Shown here: in pieces, positions 1-10,300 of the stretch | Layout: each line of letters starts with the position of its first letter | Numbering within the stretch: the first letter of the stretch is position 1 | Source of the DNA: Gracilaria gracilis | Lineage: Eukaryota > Rhodophyta > Florideophyceae > Gracilariales > Gracilariaceae | Assembly (NCBI GenBank): GCA_030374805.1 | Contig: JARGSG010000183.1 | Coordinates: forward strand, 868,001 to 932,000 | Direction: 5' to 3' | DNA length: 64,000 nt | Program-made: the position numbers and the translations under genes | The notes under the pieces: generated by a model | The model's input: the letters and a program-made list of their open reading frames with translations, nothing else | The model's database searches: none | What the model was told of the DNA's origin: nothing

Positions 1-1166
1 GTTGCAACCCTATCCTTCGGCTGAGGCTTATTCTTGCCGGAACCATGAGTTGTTGAACAACCGTCCTCGTTGCCAGACGGTTGTGCCGTTGAAGTAGGCC
101 TGAATCTTTGAGCCGGCGTGTCATTGCGTCCTCCATATCGGGTTGATTCGCCGTTGTATAGACTCCAGGGGCGCCCTTCACCGCCATGGGATGAACCAGA
201 TTGCGATGTTGGACTGGCAGCGGGATGTGGCGTAGAGTGCCGTTCAACTTCCATGTTAGACCGAGCTGCATCGGATCGATGTCGCGCATGTTGCGAAGAT
301 CTAAAAGATGCGATGTAGCTACGAAGATCTAAGGATGTTTGGTTGCTGCTCCCAGCAGTACGGACAGGGACTGGCGGACGCGCATTCCAGCTAGGTTCGT
401 CTCTGTCACTAGCGCGAGCGTTAGCGGATGGACGCACTTGCGCGTCTCTGGCAGCGTTTCCTTCGGTGCGCGGGTTGTTGGGCGTGCGTTCATTCCCCTC
501 CGGTGCGACGCGCATCGAAGCGCTCGGTCGGAATTTTGGATTTCGTGCATGAGCAGCTGCACTGTTTTGAGTGGCGCGTCTGTCATCACGTTGACTTTGT
601 GGATGGTGGTGCGACGAGTTTGACGAATTTGGTTGTTTTTGGCTGAGTTCATCACGGTTTGTTCGATGCTTTTTTCCACCGAGGTGTTGCTTCATGTTAT
701 GCTCACTGTAGGTGGCGACGTTACATAGTTCACACCATAACGAACTTTTCGAAGGCGTTTGATCCAACGGGTTGGCTCGGAGCGAGTCTCTCGCGGCAGA
801 GCTTCCGCGTTGCGCATCATTTCGCTTAGATGCTGACTTAGGTGTAGGACGCCGTCGTTGTTGATTCGGTGAACAAAAACTAGCAGCATTCGGGTCGCGA
901 ACGGCAACATTCGAATTCGCAGATACACTTGGACGGAGGGAGTGCATTTCGGCAGCCGACCGCTGCGGCTGAGGGGTCATTTGACGCACACCATCGTAAT
1001 CCTCCCAACTAATGTGAGGCATCTCACAATCGTCGGGCAGGGGCTGCAGTCCGACTTGGTCGGGGTGCGGGTCAGGGAGCACGTTGAGAGCGTCTGAACG
1101 GAGATACTCACGCGATGAAGGAGGCATGTTGCTCAGAGCTATGGCGCCGACCGGAGCGTGGAACAT
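1..1166 (-). CDS. Matrin/U1-type C2H2 zinc-finger protein, 3' end cut by window edge
   Basis: The minus strand is open without a stop from the ATG at 1166 to base 1, giving at least 388 residues; the C-terminus lies outside the window. Residues 145-167 form one finger, Cys145-x2-Cys148-x12-His161-x5-His167, flanked by WCELCNVATYSEHN. The x5 spacing between histidines marks the matrin/U1 class, which in known families binds RNA or double-stranded RNA, often in splicing or RNA export factors. The rest is rich in Ser, Arg, Gln, Asn and Pro and looks disordered. An in-frame stop lies upstream of the ATG; a second Met at residue 14 (1127) is an alternative start. Family of the whole protein is not recognised. 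The finger is certain; the RNA-binding role is inference. Confidence 0.75.
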   Translation of the reverse strand, partial: MFHAPVGAIALSNMPPSSREYLRSDALNVLPDPHPDQVGLQPLPDDCEMPHISWEDYDGVRQMTPQPQRSAAEMHSLRPSVSANSNVAVRDPNAASFCSPNQQRRRPTPKSASKRNDAQRGSSAARDSLRANPLDQTPSKSSLWCELCNVATYSEHNMKQHLGGKKHRTNRDELSQKQPNSSNSSHHHPQSQRDDRRATQNSAAAHARNPKFRPSASMRVAPEGNERTPNNPRTEGNAARDAQVRPSANARASDRDEPSWNARPPVPVRTAGSSNQTSLDLRSYIASFRSSQHARHRSDAARSNMEVERHSTPHPAASPTSQSGSSHGGEGRPWSLYNGESTRYGGRNDTPAQRFRPTSTAQPSGNEDGCSTTHGSGKNKPQPKDRVA

Positions 1167-1998
1167 CCCGTGGCGACAGGGACGCGAGTGGAGGGGCAAA
1201 GGCGCAATCGATGCTCACAGGCTTTTGAGTCACAGCTGTGGACGACATGTTGATCCTGCGCTACACTCGTGCTATTGGTTTCAAAAGTTGAGTTGTCCGA
1301 CACGTAGACACGTGCCCCGTACCACGGCGCTTTCGATTCACACCTCTGGCTGACCGTTGCGGTCAAGACAACACGACGAGTACTCTGTATCTCTCTCCTT
1401 CTGGGATTGCTGCTACACTTACTAGTCTACGACAGAAAGTGTTAACCCTTTAGATCCCTTTGGTGTTTTTGACCCATGACGAAGATATCAAAGGCAGCAG
1501 GTTATTTGGTACCTTAGCTCACCGTCTCAATGGGATGGTCGAAATCTTGCAGCCCGTTCGTCCCTGCTTTGTAATGAATGACGCCCGGCCGAAAACCCTG
1601 TATGCGGAATTTCAGCTTACCATTGGCCCAATTCTGTGAGACAACTGGGGTACAAAAGCGTCTAGCCGGACAAGTGATGAACGTGGACAACGATTCTTGT
1701 AGTGAGCTCTCACAAATTCAACCTTCGTACGGAACATCCCTTTCGTGAAGTCATGGAACGGCCCTAAGGCATCTCTCCCTGCCAGGCTCACCAAGCTGCA
1801 ATGCTGGGTGAGGTCTTGTGGCTCACAGTTGTGAGCACGAAAAAATGCTTTCCACTTGCAGCCAACATAAGAACTGCCAAGGAGGTAGCGTTAAAGGTTG
1901 AAGGTGCACAACGCTGGTACAGGTATCTCGAACACACCCGCAGTCAATGTTAATACCGGCACCGCCGCAAGGTACAATCGCAACACCAAGCTTGTGCA
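1167..1998. other. Intergenic, divergent promoter region
   Basis: Lies between the left-edge zinc-finger gene (minus) and the FAD hydroxylase gene (plus), so it should hold both promoters. I see no convincing gene, TATA box or repeat. Confidence 0.5.
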
Positions 1999-3582
1999 AT
2001 GTCGCATGCAAACGAGACTGCAGACGTGCTCATCGTGGGGGCAGGTCCAACCGGACTGGTCGCTGCCATCGAACTGGCGCGCAGGGACGTTTCTCTTCGC
2101 ATAATCGACAGCAAGCCACACGGCAGTGACACCTCACGTTCGTTCACAATCCACGCGAGATCGTTGGAAATGTTCGACGACATAGGCATCGCCAACAAAT
2201 TGCTTCACATAGGGTACAAACTGTACGGCTTCGTGTTCAACTTTCAGGGACAGAGCGTGCGTCCCAAGCTTGATTTCCGCGGCTTGGATACGCCGTTTCC
2301 GTTCATTCTGACGGTGAGCCAAACAGAGGCGGAGCGCATTCTACACGAGCACCTGCGTGATGCGTTTGGCATAGAGGTAGAGTGGAATAGCGAGTTGGTG
2401 CGACTTGAAGGTGGCTCGGGTGATGAGCCCTACTCAGCAGTGATTCGACAGGCGGGTGGTACGGAGCAGCACAGCGCTGCAAAGTGGATTCTGGGGTGCG
2501 ACGGCTCGCACAGCGCAGTGCGAAGGGAGGCAGGACTCGAGTTTGACGGAGACATGTACGCAGACACGGTGATGCAGTTAATGGACGCGCCTGTCAGCGG
2601 CTTCGAAAAGGCGGAAGACGCCGTTCATTACTATATGTCGAAGGATCGTTTCCTGTTGCTGGCACGTCTGCCCAACGATGTGTATCGCGTAATCGTGAGC
2701 TTCAAGGGCAGCATTGACGACAGTGACAAAGAAAAGGCGCGTGAGCTGTTTCAAGACGTGGTCGACTCGCTGCTTGACGGCGTGAAGCTGGGCGAGCCCA
2801 CATGGGTGTCCAAATGGTGCGTGGAGAAGAAGCAGGCGACCAAATACATGCGCAACAACGTAATTCTGGTAGGAGACTCGGCGCACGTACATTCGCCATC
2901 AGGCGGACAAGGCATGAACGTGGGCATGCAAGACGCGTACAACTTGGGGTGGAAACTAGCAATGGTGCTAGGCGGACACGCCTCCCCACAGCTGCTCGAC
3001 AGCTACGAAAGCGAGCGCAAACCAGTAGGCGCGCAGGTGATCGCCGGCACCGACGCCATCCACAACATCCTGATGGCGCACGGCAAGCAGCTCACGGAGC
3101 GCATGAAAGCCACGCAGCAAGCGGGCTGGCACGACGACGCCGTGCAACGCATCTCCGGGCTGAGCTACCACTACGGCGACGCCGCGCGCAGCACGGCGCC
3201 GCCGCCGCCGGCCGCCGCCGGACTGCGAGTGGCGGACGTTGCGCTGCGCGACGCGCGCTTGCACCAGCTGCTGTGCCGCGCGCGCTTCACGCTGCTTCTG
3301 GTGCGTGCTGCGCGGCGCGACTGCGAGCAGCTGGTGCGCGACGCGCGCGACGCGCTGCGCGAGCTGCTGCGCGTGGTGTGCGTGGCTGGCGGCGACGAGG
3401 AGGACGCGCGCGACTTGGCGCATCGCGTGGTGCACGATGACGGCGGCGCGTTGCGGGCGCGACTGCACGCCACGTGCGCGACGGCGCTGCTTGTTCGTCC
3501 CGACGGTTATGTCGGCGTGCGCGCCGCGCTGCCTGACGATGCGCGGCTGGTGCGGCTGTATCTGGCGCAGCTGCGCGCGTAG
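1999..3582 (+). CDS. FAD-dependent aromatic-ring hydroxylase (PheA/TfdB-type monooxygenase)
   Basis: A single-exon protein of 527 residues of the class A flavoprotein monooxygenase family, which uses NAD(P)H and O2 to hydroxylate phenolic or related substrates. The N-terminal Rossmann motif GAGPTG (about residues 16-21) binds the FAD ADP moiety. The second FAD motif, VGDSAHVHSPSGGQGMN (about residues 290-306), is intact. The last 110 residues match the degenerate thioredoxin-like tail of the phenol/pentachlorophenol hydroxylase subgroup, including ALLVRPDGYV. The start ATG is the first in frame, just before SHANETADVLIVGAGP. The last third (about 3060-3582) is much richer in G and C than the first two thirds, with Ala/Arg/Asp-rich translation. 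Substrate cannot be read from the sequence. Ubiquinone-pathway hydroxylases are less likely because of the tail domain. Confidence 0.9.
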   Translation: MSHANETADVLIVGAGPTGLVAAIELARRDVSLRIIDSKPHGSDTSRSFTIHARSLEMFDDIGIANKLLHIGYKLYGFVFNFQGQSVRPKLDFRGLDTPFPFILTVSQTEAERILHEHLRDAFGIEVEWNSELVRLEGGSGDEPYSAVIRQAGGTEQHSAAKWILGCDGSHSAVRREAGLEFDGDMYADTVMQLMDAPVSGFEKAEDAVHYYMSKDRFLLLARLPNDVYRVIVSFKGSIDDSDKEKARELFQDVVDSLLDGVKLGEPTWVSKWCVEKKQATKYMRNNVILVGDSAHVHSPSGGQGMNVGMQDAYNLGWKLAMVLGGHASPQLLDSYESERKPVGAQVIAGTDAIHNILMAHGKQLTERMKATQQAGWHDDAVQRISGLSYHYGDAARSTAPPPPAAAGLRVADVALRDARLHQLLCRARFTLLLVRAARRDCEQLVRDARDALRELLRVVCVAGGDEEDARDLAHRVVHDDGGALRARLHATCATALLVRPDGYVGVRAALPDDARLVRLYLAQLRA

Positions 3583-4326
3583 AACTTCCGTCATTCCACG
3601 TAAAGTTCAAGTGTCGCGCGCGTATCCACGCGGCGTGAGCGCTCACTTGTTGTTCTTCATTGTGATGAGCGGCTCACTTGGCGCTTTTGGAGCAGAGCGT
3701 GCTTTTGTGAACGTGATGAGGTGTTCGTCGCAGTCTGAAGAAGCAAATAGGTGCAGATCTTTCTTTGATTGTGTAGTACAATGAAAGTTGGCTTTGTATG
3801 CGAGCATCACGGCGAAATCTCGATGGGCTACTGAAGTTGCTGCATTAGTTGGGCTTGTTGGACCTGAAGCTGCTCTCAAACTTGGTGGATATGTTGAGGA
3901 AAAAAGCTGTGATGTTACCAAAGGTAGTTTTCCAAGACTGCTGTGGGTTGAAACACCCCATGTTGTCTTTGCCCAGCATGCGCAGCAACCATCTCACCAT
4001 CTCAGATTTCGGGACTGGCGTTGCGCTTGGACAGGGGAACTCCAACAATGTCATTCCACGTAGAACATGTCGCCACGCGCGCACGCGTGGTCAGCGTCCG
4101 CAGCGTCCCGCATCGGACGAGCTGTGCCATGCGCGACGCGTAGATAGGATATCTGCAACGGTCGGCTGCTTTTGGAACAGAGCGTGCTCCGCTTGCTGCG
4201 TGCGGCTGGCTCGTGGTGCACGCCGCTGCGATGGGCGTTGCTGGCGCGCAGTTTCTTTGCTGCTGCGTGTCGCTGCGCGCGCGCGCTCCGAGCCGAGCGC
4301 GAGACGAGACGAGCGCTGGTGCGGAG
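3583..4326. other. Intergenic
   Basis: Spacer between two plus-strand genes. The last 130 bases before the giant gene are GC-rich and remain open in its frame, but contain only an Arg/Ala-rich translation and are treated as 5' leader. Confidence 0.45.
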
Positions 4327-7300
4327 ATGGCCGTTTCGCACTCACAGCCCTCGCCGCCGCCGCAGCAGCCGCCGCCGCCGTTCGACTCGTCGTCGTCGCT
4401 CAATTCGTTCCATTCGGCTGTGTCGCATCATTCGCCCTCCGCTTCTTCGTCGTCGCCTGCGCCCTCTTCGGCCTCCTTGCCGTCGCCGGATGAGTCGGAT
4501 GTCATCACGCATTCTACCGTGCCTCCTTCGCCCGCCCGCGCGCCTTCCAAGCATTCGCATCGCTCCAGGTGGTTCTTTCACAAGGATAAGGACAGGGACA
4601 GGGACAAGCTGCCCTTACCTTCCACCCCGCCGCGCATTCCCAAGCGCGCGCGTACCAAGGATCGCCTCAGAATTCGCCCGGATGATATGCGATATCATCG
4701 TAATACCTCCGATAAGAGCTCCATAGCGTCCGATGAACGCCGACTACCACCACAACCGTCGCGCTTGCAATCTCCTGCTCCCAATCCGCTGCGCTCGGCG
4801 CCCCCGTCCGTGTCCACGCACAACCCTTCCTTGTCCAGGAATGACTCGCCCTACCTTCAGTCGCATACGCGCGACCTCTCGGACGATGATGATTGGGGTA
4901 TTGACCAGCTGGCTGATGATGATGCGCAGCCTGTGCCCACCCCGCAGCATGTCCTGTCTCGCACATCGGCTGCGGTTGTGCCGGCCACCCCGCCGCTTTC
5001 GCAACGCGATACCATCACGCTTCGCGCCTTCGACGACGCGCTGGAGCAAACCACCGAGACCGCCGCGCCGGTGCAGAACGTCATTGGTGTGTTTGACCCC
5101 GCTGCGGAGACCGATGAATGGGGGGATGATTTCGACCTTGAGCAGAGTACTCTCCCTTCTGCTGCGCAGACCCAATTCCCGTCAAAGCATACCTTTCCTC
5201 AATGGATTGTTCAACCCTCGTCGCAGACCAAGCTGCACACCTTTCCTCCTACCACGCCGTTGCCGCCGCTTCTTGACGGCGATCATCCACTGCGTATACG
5301 ACCGCTCCCTAGTACTGCCTTTGCTACACCAAAGCTTACTCATGCCTCGCTACTCATGTTTCCTGGAGCTGGTTACCAAGCCGCCCCGGCTCATCCTAGT
5401 TGCGCGCAGGTCAAGCAACTGTTCGCGAACGAAAGCGCAAACATTCGCGTTCATCTCGATGCTCTGGTGCGCGATTCCGGAGGCACCATAGCCCTGGAGC
5501 ATCGCACAAGGGCCACATATCTGCTGGCACGTGATGATGATATTGCCGCTCTGGCCGCTCACAACCTGGACTTGGCTTCTGAGATTCTGCTTTGGAAGCT
5601 TGAGTGCGCTCATTTACAAAGTGATCGAACTCAGTCTGCTCGCTTGCGTCTGGCGCTTTCTAATATTCACAAGCATCATTCTAACTTTCGTGACGCTATT
5701 GCGCTTGTTCATGAGGCGCTGCATATTCTTACTGATAATCTGTCTACCAACTTTGCGCTCGCGCTCGCTATTGAACTTGAATATGAGAACTGTCTGTTGC
5801 ATCAGACGGTCGGCGCCATGGCTGAGGCTGGACGAGCTGTCAAGCACGCCATAGCGCATGCTGTGGAACTATCGAATCGACCGGAACGTCGGAATGATAT
5901 TAGTGCCCCTCAACAGCGTGGTTTATGGTGGCAACTTCGTTGCAAGTTCGTCCAAGCCGAGCTCGCTTATGAACTTCAAGATCACGACCTGGCTGTTCGC
6001 CTCTATTGCGAGTACATCAATGAGAGCATTTCGCGCATGGTTGGCGTCATTAGTCCCCCTCGTATACCGTCAATTGGTACTCCGTTCATGCGCTTCTGTT
6101 TATTTTCACCCCCCTTGCTCGTGGTAGCTATGTGGACGACGGTTCTCAGTCTTGGCGAAATGCGTTCATATCCGGCCGCGGCGGATATGGTTGGCTTGAC
6201 CAGTCTTGTCGCCACGGCCTTTGGGTATGCAGATGCTATCAAAGCTGCATCAAGTGTCCGTGCGCGTTTAAAGGACATGGGTACTGAGCTCTGTGAACAG
6301 TATGATATGATCACGAAGAACATTTCGCAAGGTGATGAGATTGAAACAGACAACATGTCGGTTACCCGCACGAACCAAATCACCGCCTCTTCATTTGACT
6401 ACAATATGGGTGATTTCGGAGACTTTGGAGAGGATGATGTTGAAGATTGGGATGCACAGTTAGAAAGGGAGCTCAACATCACGATTCAAAGGTGCAACGA
6501 TGAAACCGCCAACGGTGACGCACCCTTGGTTCCGGAAAATGATCCTTCGCCGTTAACGAGGGAAGCGTTTGCGACTCCCCTTCCGGCCCATCTTTCCATT
6601 GAGAACGTGAGCTCTCAAGACAACGCCGATTCGAAAGCAAGCGACGCTATGCGACATTCTTCACAGCCTCAGATCTCGAGATGGGCCACCGGTCCTCAAC
6701 ACGGGAATCTCGTAGAGGCGGAGTTGCGCAATTACTTGGGAAGAGTTGCCGGCGCGGCGAGTGCTCTGTCGGCTCCGCAAATGTATCCTAAACCAACTCA
6801 ACCCTTCAATTGGCAGCTAATGGGGCCGCGTGAACACGAGAACTTCCTTCGACGATTCGTGCGCAGCAAAGATCCGATTCTTTCAAGGAGAATAGAACAC
6901 GGGTTTCCTGTCACACCACAATGGCACCCTTCAGCAGTTTGTAAACTCAACTTTAACATTGAACCAATTGAAGATATTGATGCCTTCAACTCTGGTATTC
7001 AGCCTCTCTCTCCCTCATGGAGCCTTCGCCTCCTAGAAGCCGTGTGGAAAGTGGTTCGGTCTCAAGTTCCTCTGCGTACAAAGCAATCCCGAACACGAAG
7101 GCTCATTCTGAACTCTTTTTCTCGAATGTCCACGGTTGCGAAGAAGACCCCACCACGTGATGAAGCAGATCGTCTTGGTAGACTTCAGACGCTAGGGGCT
7201 CTGCTTGACGCTCTGAGACTCGCCCGTGAGGTAGTCACAGAAAGCGGAAGCGAAGCGGGGTGGTTCGCTCGAGCTGGCATGTTTCTAGGAAGCGTGGCAG

Positions 7301-10300
7301 CAACAGTCACACCTGCTGCAAAAGCTGCTGTAGAACTGTTTCAGGCGGAAAGCCGTGCTCACTGCGGGCTTCATGCTGTTGTTTCGGCTGCGACGCTGGA
7401 ACGATGCAAAGCAGCTGCTAGACAACGGCGAGAGGCTGAAAATGAGATGCCTGAGGAGCCATCTGGGGGTTCGCAGCCGCGCCGTATTCGGACTGCGCAT
7501 ACTGTGCCAGGGAGTCTTCGTCAAACTGTTGTGGATCTGATGCATGGCCTGTACTGGCGAACAAAGGCGGGCTTTGACGAATCATCAAGTACTAGTTCGT
7601 TGGAAAAATTCCTTCATGCTGATGTTGCATCCAGCTTGTTCCTCACCGGTTGCGGTATTTCCCCCGTTGATGGATCTTTGATCGACCTAACCAAGGAAAT
7701 ATCAATTCTTCATCTCCCCAAGAACCGGAAGAGAGGTACATCCGGGACTCTTGTAGATGAGACGCGTCGTGTTAGTTCTTCTGAGCTAATCAGTGAGCTA
7801 CGATCCCTATGGTCCTCTCTTCCCTCTACGGCTGGTTCAATTCGCGCGAAGGTATCTTTTGCTCTTGCGCATCATAGCAACCTGTACGAACGAGACCCTG
7901 CTCTTGCAGAACGATTTCTCTTTGACGGCTTAATGTCTCTTCATGACTATCGATACAGCCAAGGGCTTCCGAATTCGTTTTTCTCCTCTCTGCTGCGAGT
8001 TTCTCCTGTATCCGTTGCTTCCTCCCCATTAGCAGGAGCCCTTCTGGAAGAGTATGGTGTGCTTACTTTGTCTCATTCAAAACACCGGTACGGAATTGCT
8101 TCTCTGGAAGCCGCAGTTGAAGCACGACGAGTACGTAACATGGACAAGCAAGTCTATAGATCTGCTGTGCTGAAAGTTGTGGATACTGCACTAAATAACA
8201 GTGATTGGAGAAGAGCGATAACATTACTTTTCAATCTACGTTATGTGGCACACCCAAAGAATGGGTTTCGGAACGACTTTCTACATCTCTGCGTGCAACT
8301 TCACTCAATCTGTGCGGACGCCGGATGCTTTCAAGCAAGTGTTGTTCCTCTTCGGGCCTTCTCTGCACTGATCTATGAGGAGCGCTTGCGCGTGCTCTTG
8401 CAGAGGTACAAACGCAGACTGGCGAAAAAGGCGAGGAACAAGTTTCGCCGATATATGCCAGGAAGCGCGTTGCCCAAGCTTCTGCCAGGTTCAGCTGGGT
8501 TTCCAAGTCGTAAAAATGCTCTGGCCTCATTCTTCGAAACTCCGATAACAACCACACTAGATACCACACTGAGACAGTCAGCCAATATCATAGAACAGCG
8601 CAATCGCCATTATTCCACCATTGCTGTTCCCGTTCAAGCTCAAGAACGGAAAGGCTCCTCTCTGATGAAACTTCTCGCACTGTTACTTCCTCTGCATCTT
8701 CTTGTGTCCAAGAAAACATCGCCCAACGGTGACAGCCGTTCGCCCAGTCAACGGAAAGGAGCTAGTGACCCAATTCTACGCGAGCATTCTGGAATGCCGA
8801 ACACAGGAAGTGGGTTGTCCCTTGGACACCATGAGACTCAGTACACGATGAACAGCCAAGTACTAGATGGATCAGAGCACGAAGAAGAACAACGAGAACT
8901 TCTCCGGATTGAAGCGGAGCAAGAGGCTGCAGCTGACTCCGATAGATTTCGTGTGGAATTCTTGCGAGCCAAAACGGAGTACGCTAGGGCAAACTACAAC
9001 GCTGCTGAAATCCGATGTCGAGGGCTTCTTGAGTTGTCTCTTCCCCACGCATCACGGTTCATGATTCTGGAAATAATGGCTCGTATTCGCCTAAAACGAC
9101 GGGAGATAACAAGGTGCCTTGAGCTTCTCGACGAAATGGAACGAACCTTTCAGCAAGCAGCAAAAGCACATGGTATGGAAGATGCTGGTCGACCCCGTAG
9201 TTCTGGCGATGCTCAAAGGCTCTCTATATTCCGAATGCATGACAGTGATCGGGATTCTGAAGATGAGCACGAAAACAAACGCCAGAGCATGCAAGTCATA
9301 GTTCTTCGATTAAGAGCCCTAACCCACGGTGGCCGTCTTTCTGAAGCTCTTGAGTTGGCTGACAAGGCCCTCGAGGGATGTGATGAGAACTCGTTCTGGG
9401 ATCTTGGGCGCTTGCACTACCTGAGAGGAAAAGTACTCTATGAAATGTCTTGCCCCTCCACAAATCCTTACGAACGAAAAGACGATGCCCTAAGTGTTCC
9501 AAATGAATCGGTGAGTTTTAATGTTAAGCTTGTCGAACATACCATAACTGCATTTGAGGCAGCGAGCAAGTATTATGAGGCGGTTGGCAATGAAATCGGG
9601 AGCGCCAAATCCGACTTGCTGTGGGCCCGCACCTGCATTGACTATGTTTTTCGACGTGTTGTTCTTAGTGCTGAAGCAGGGGGTGGTATGAATTTGGCCA
9701 CAGCTTCCAAACTACTGGACAGGGAAATCAATTTCCATGATGTTCTTGATATCATACACAATGTGATCACTACAGCGACAACAACAAATGTACCTCTTCT
9801 TCTCGTTGATGCTATGGCTGCGCTAGCGGAAGTGAAATGTATTCAAGGCCAATCATCGAGTTCCTGGTCTGTTTGGGTTTCAGAAGCATGGAAACTTTTC
9901 TCCCGGCTTTTTACTGATGGAGAAGACTTCACAGTCGTCTTATCATCGATAGCACCAGTCTCAACACTTTCTCGGTTAAAGAACTTGTGTGGTCGACTTG
10001 TTCGTTTGGTCATGTGCGACTCACGTGTTATAAACTTCTCAGAAATGAACACTCATCTTCGCCTCTTTGAAGCATACGTGACTCTGCACCTCTCGATTGA
10101 CAAGAAGTTAAATTTGGCATACGATTCCCAAAAGGATGCCCTGTTTGAAATGGACGAAGCACAAGAGGAAGGTAACCCCTCCATGGAGGGAAGTCGAGAT
10201 TCACTGGGACCCCAAACTGCCAGGACCAGTAATGATTCCAGCCAACCCCGTCAAAACCAAAGCTTGAGTCGCGAACAAAATACCTTGGCAAAGGAGAAGC

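Noticed and set aside
2802..3784. Long Arg/Ala-rich frames overlapping the FAD hydroxylase on both strands
   Set aside because: Shadows caused by the GC-rich 3' part of the real gene.
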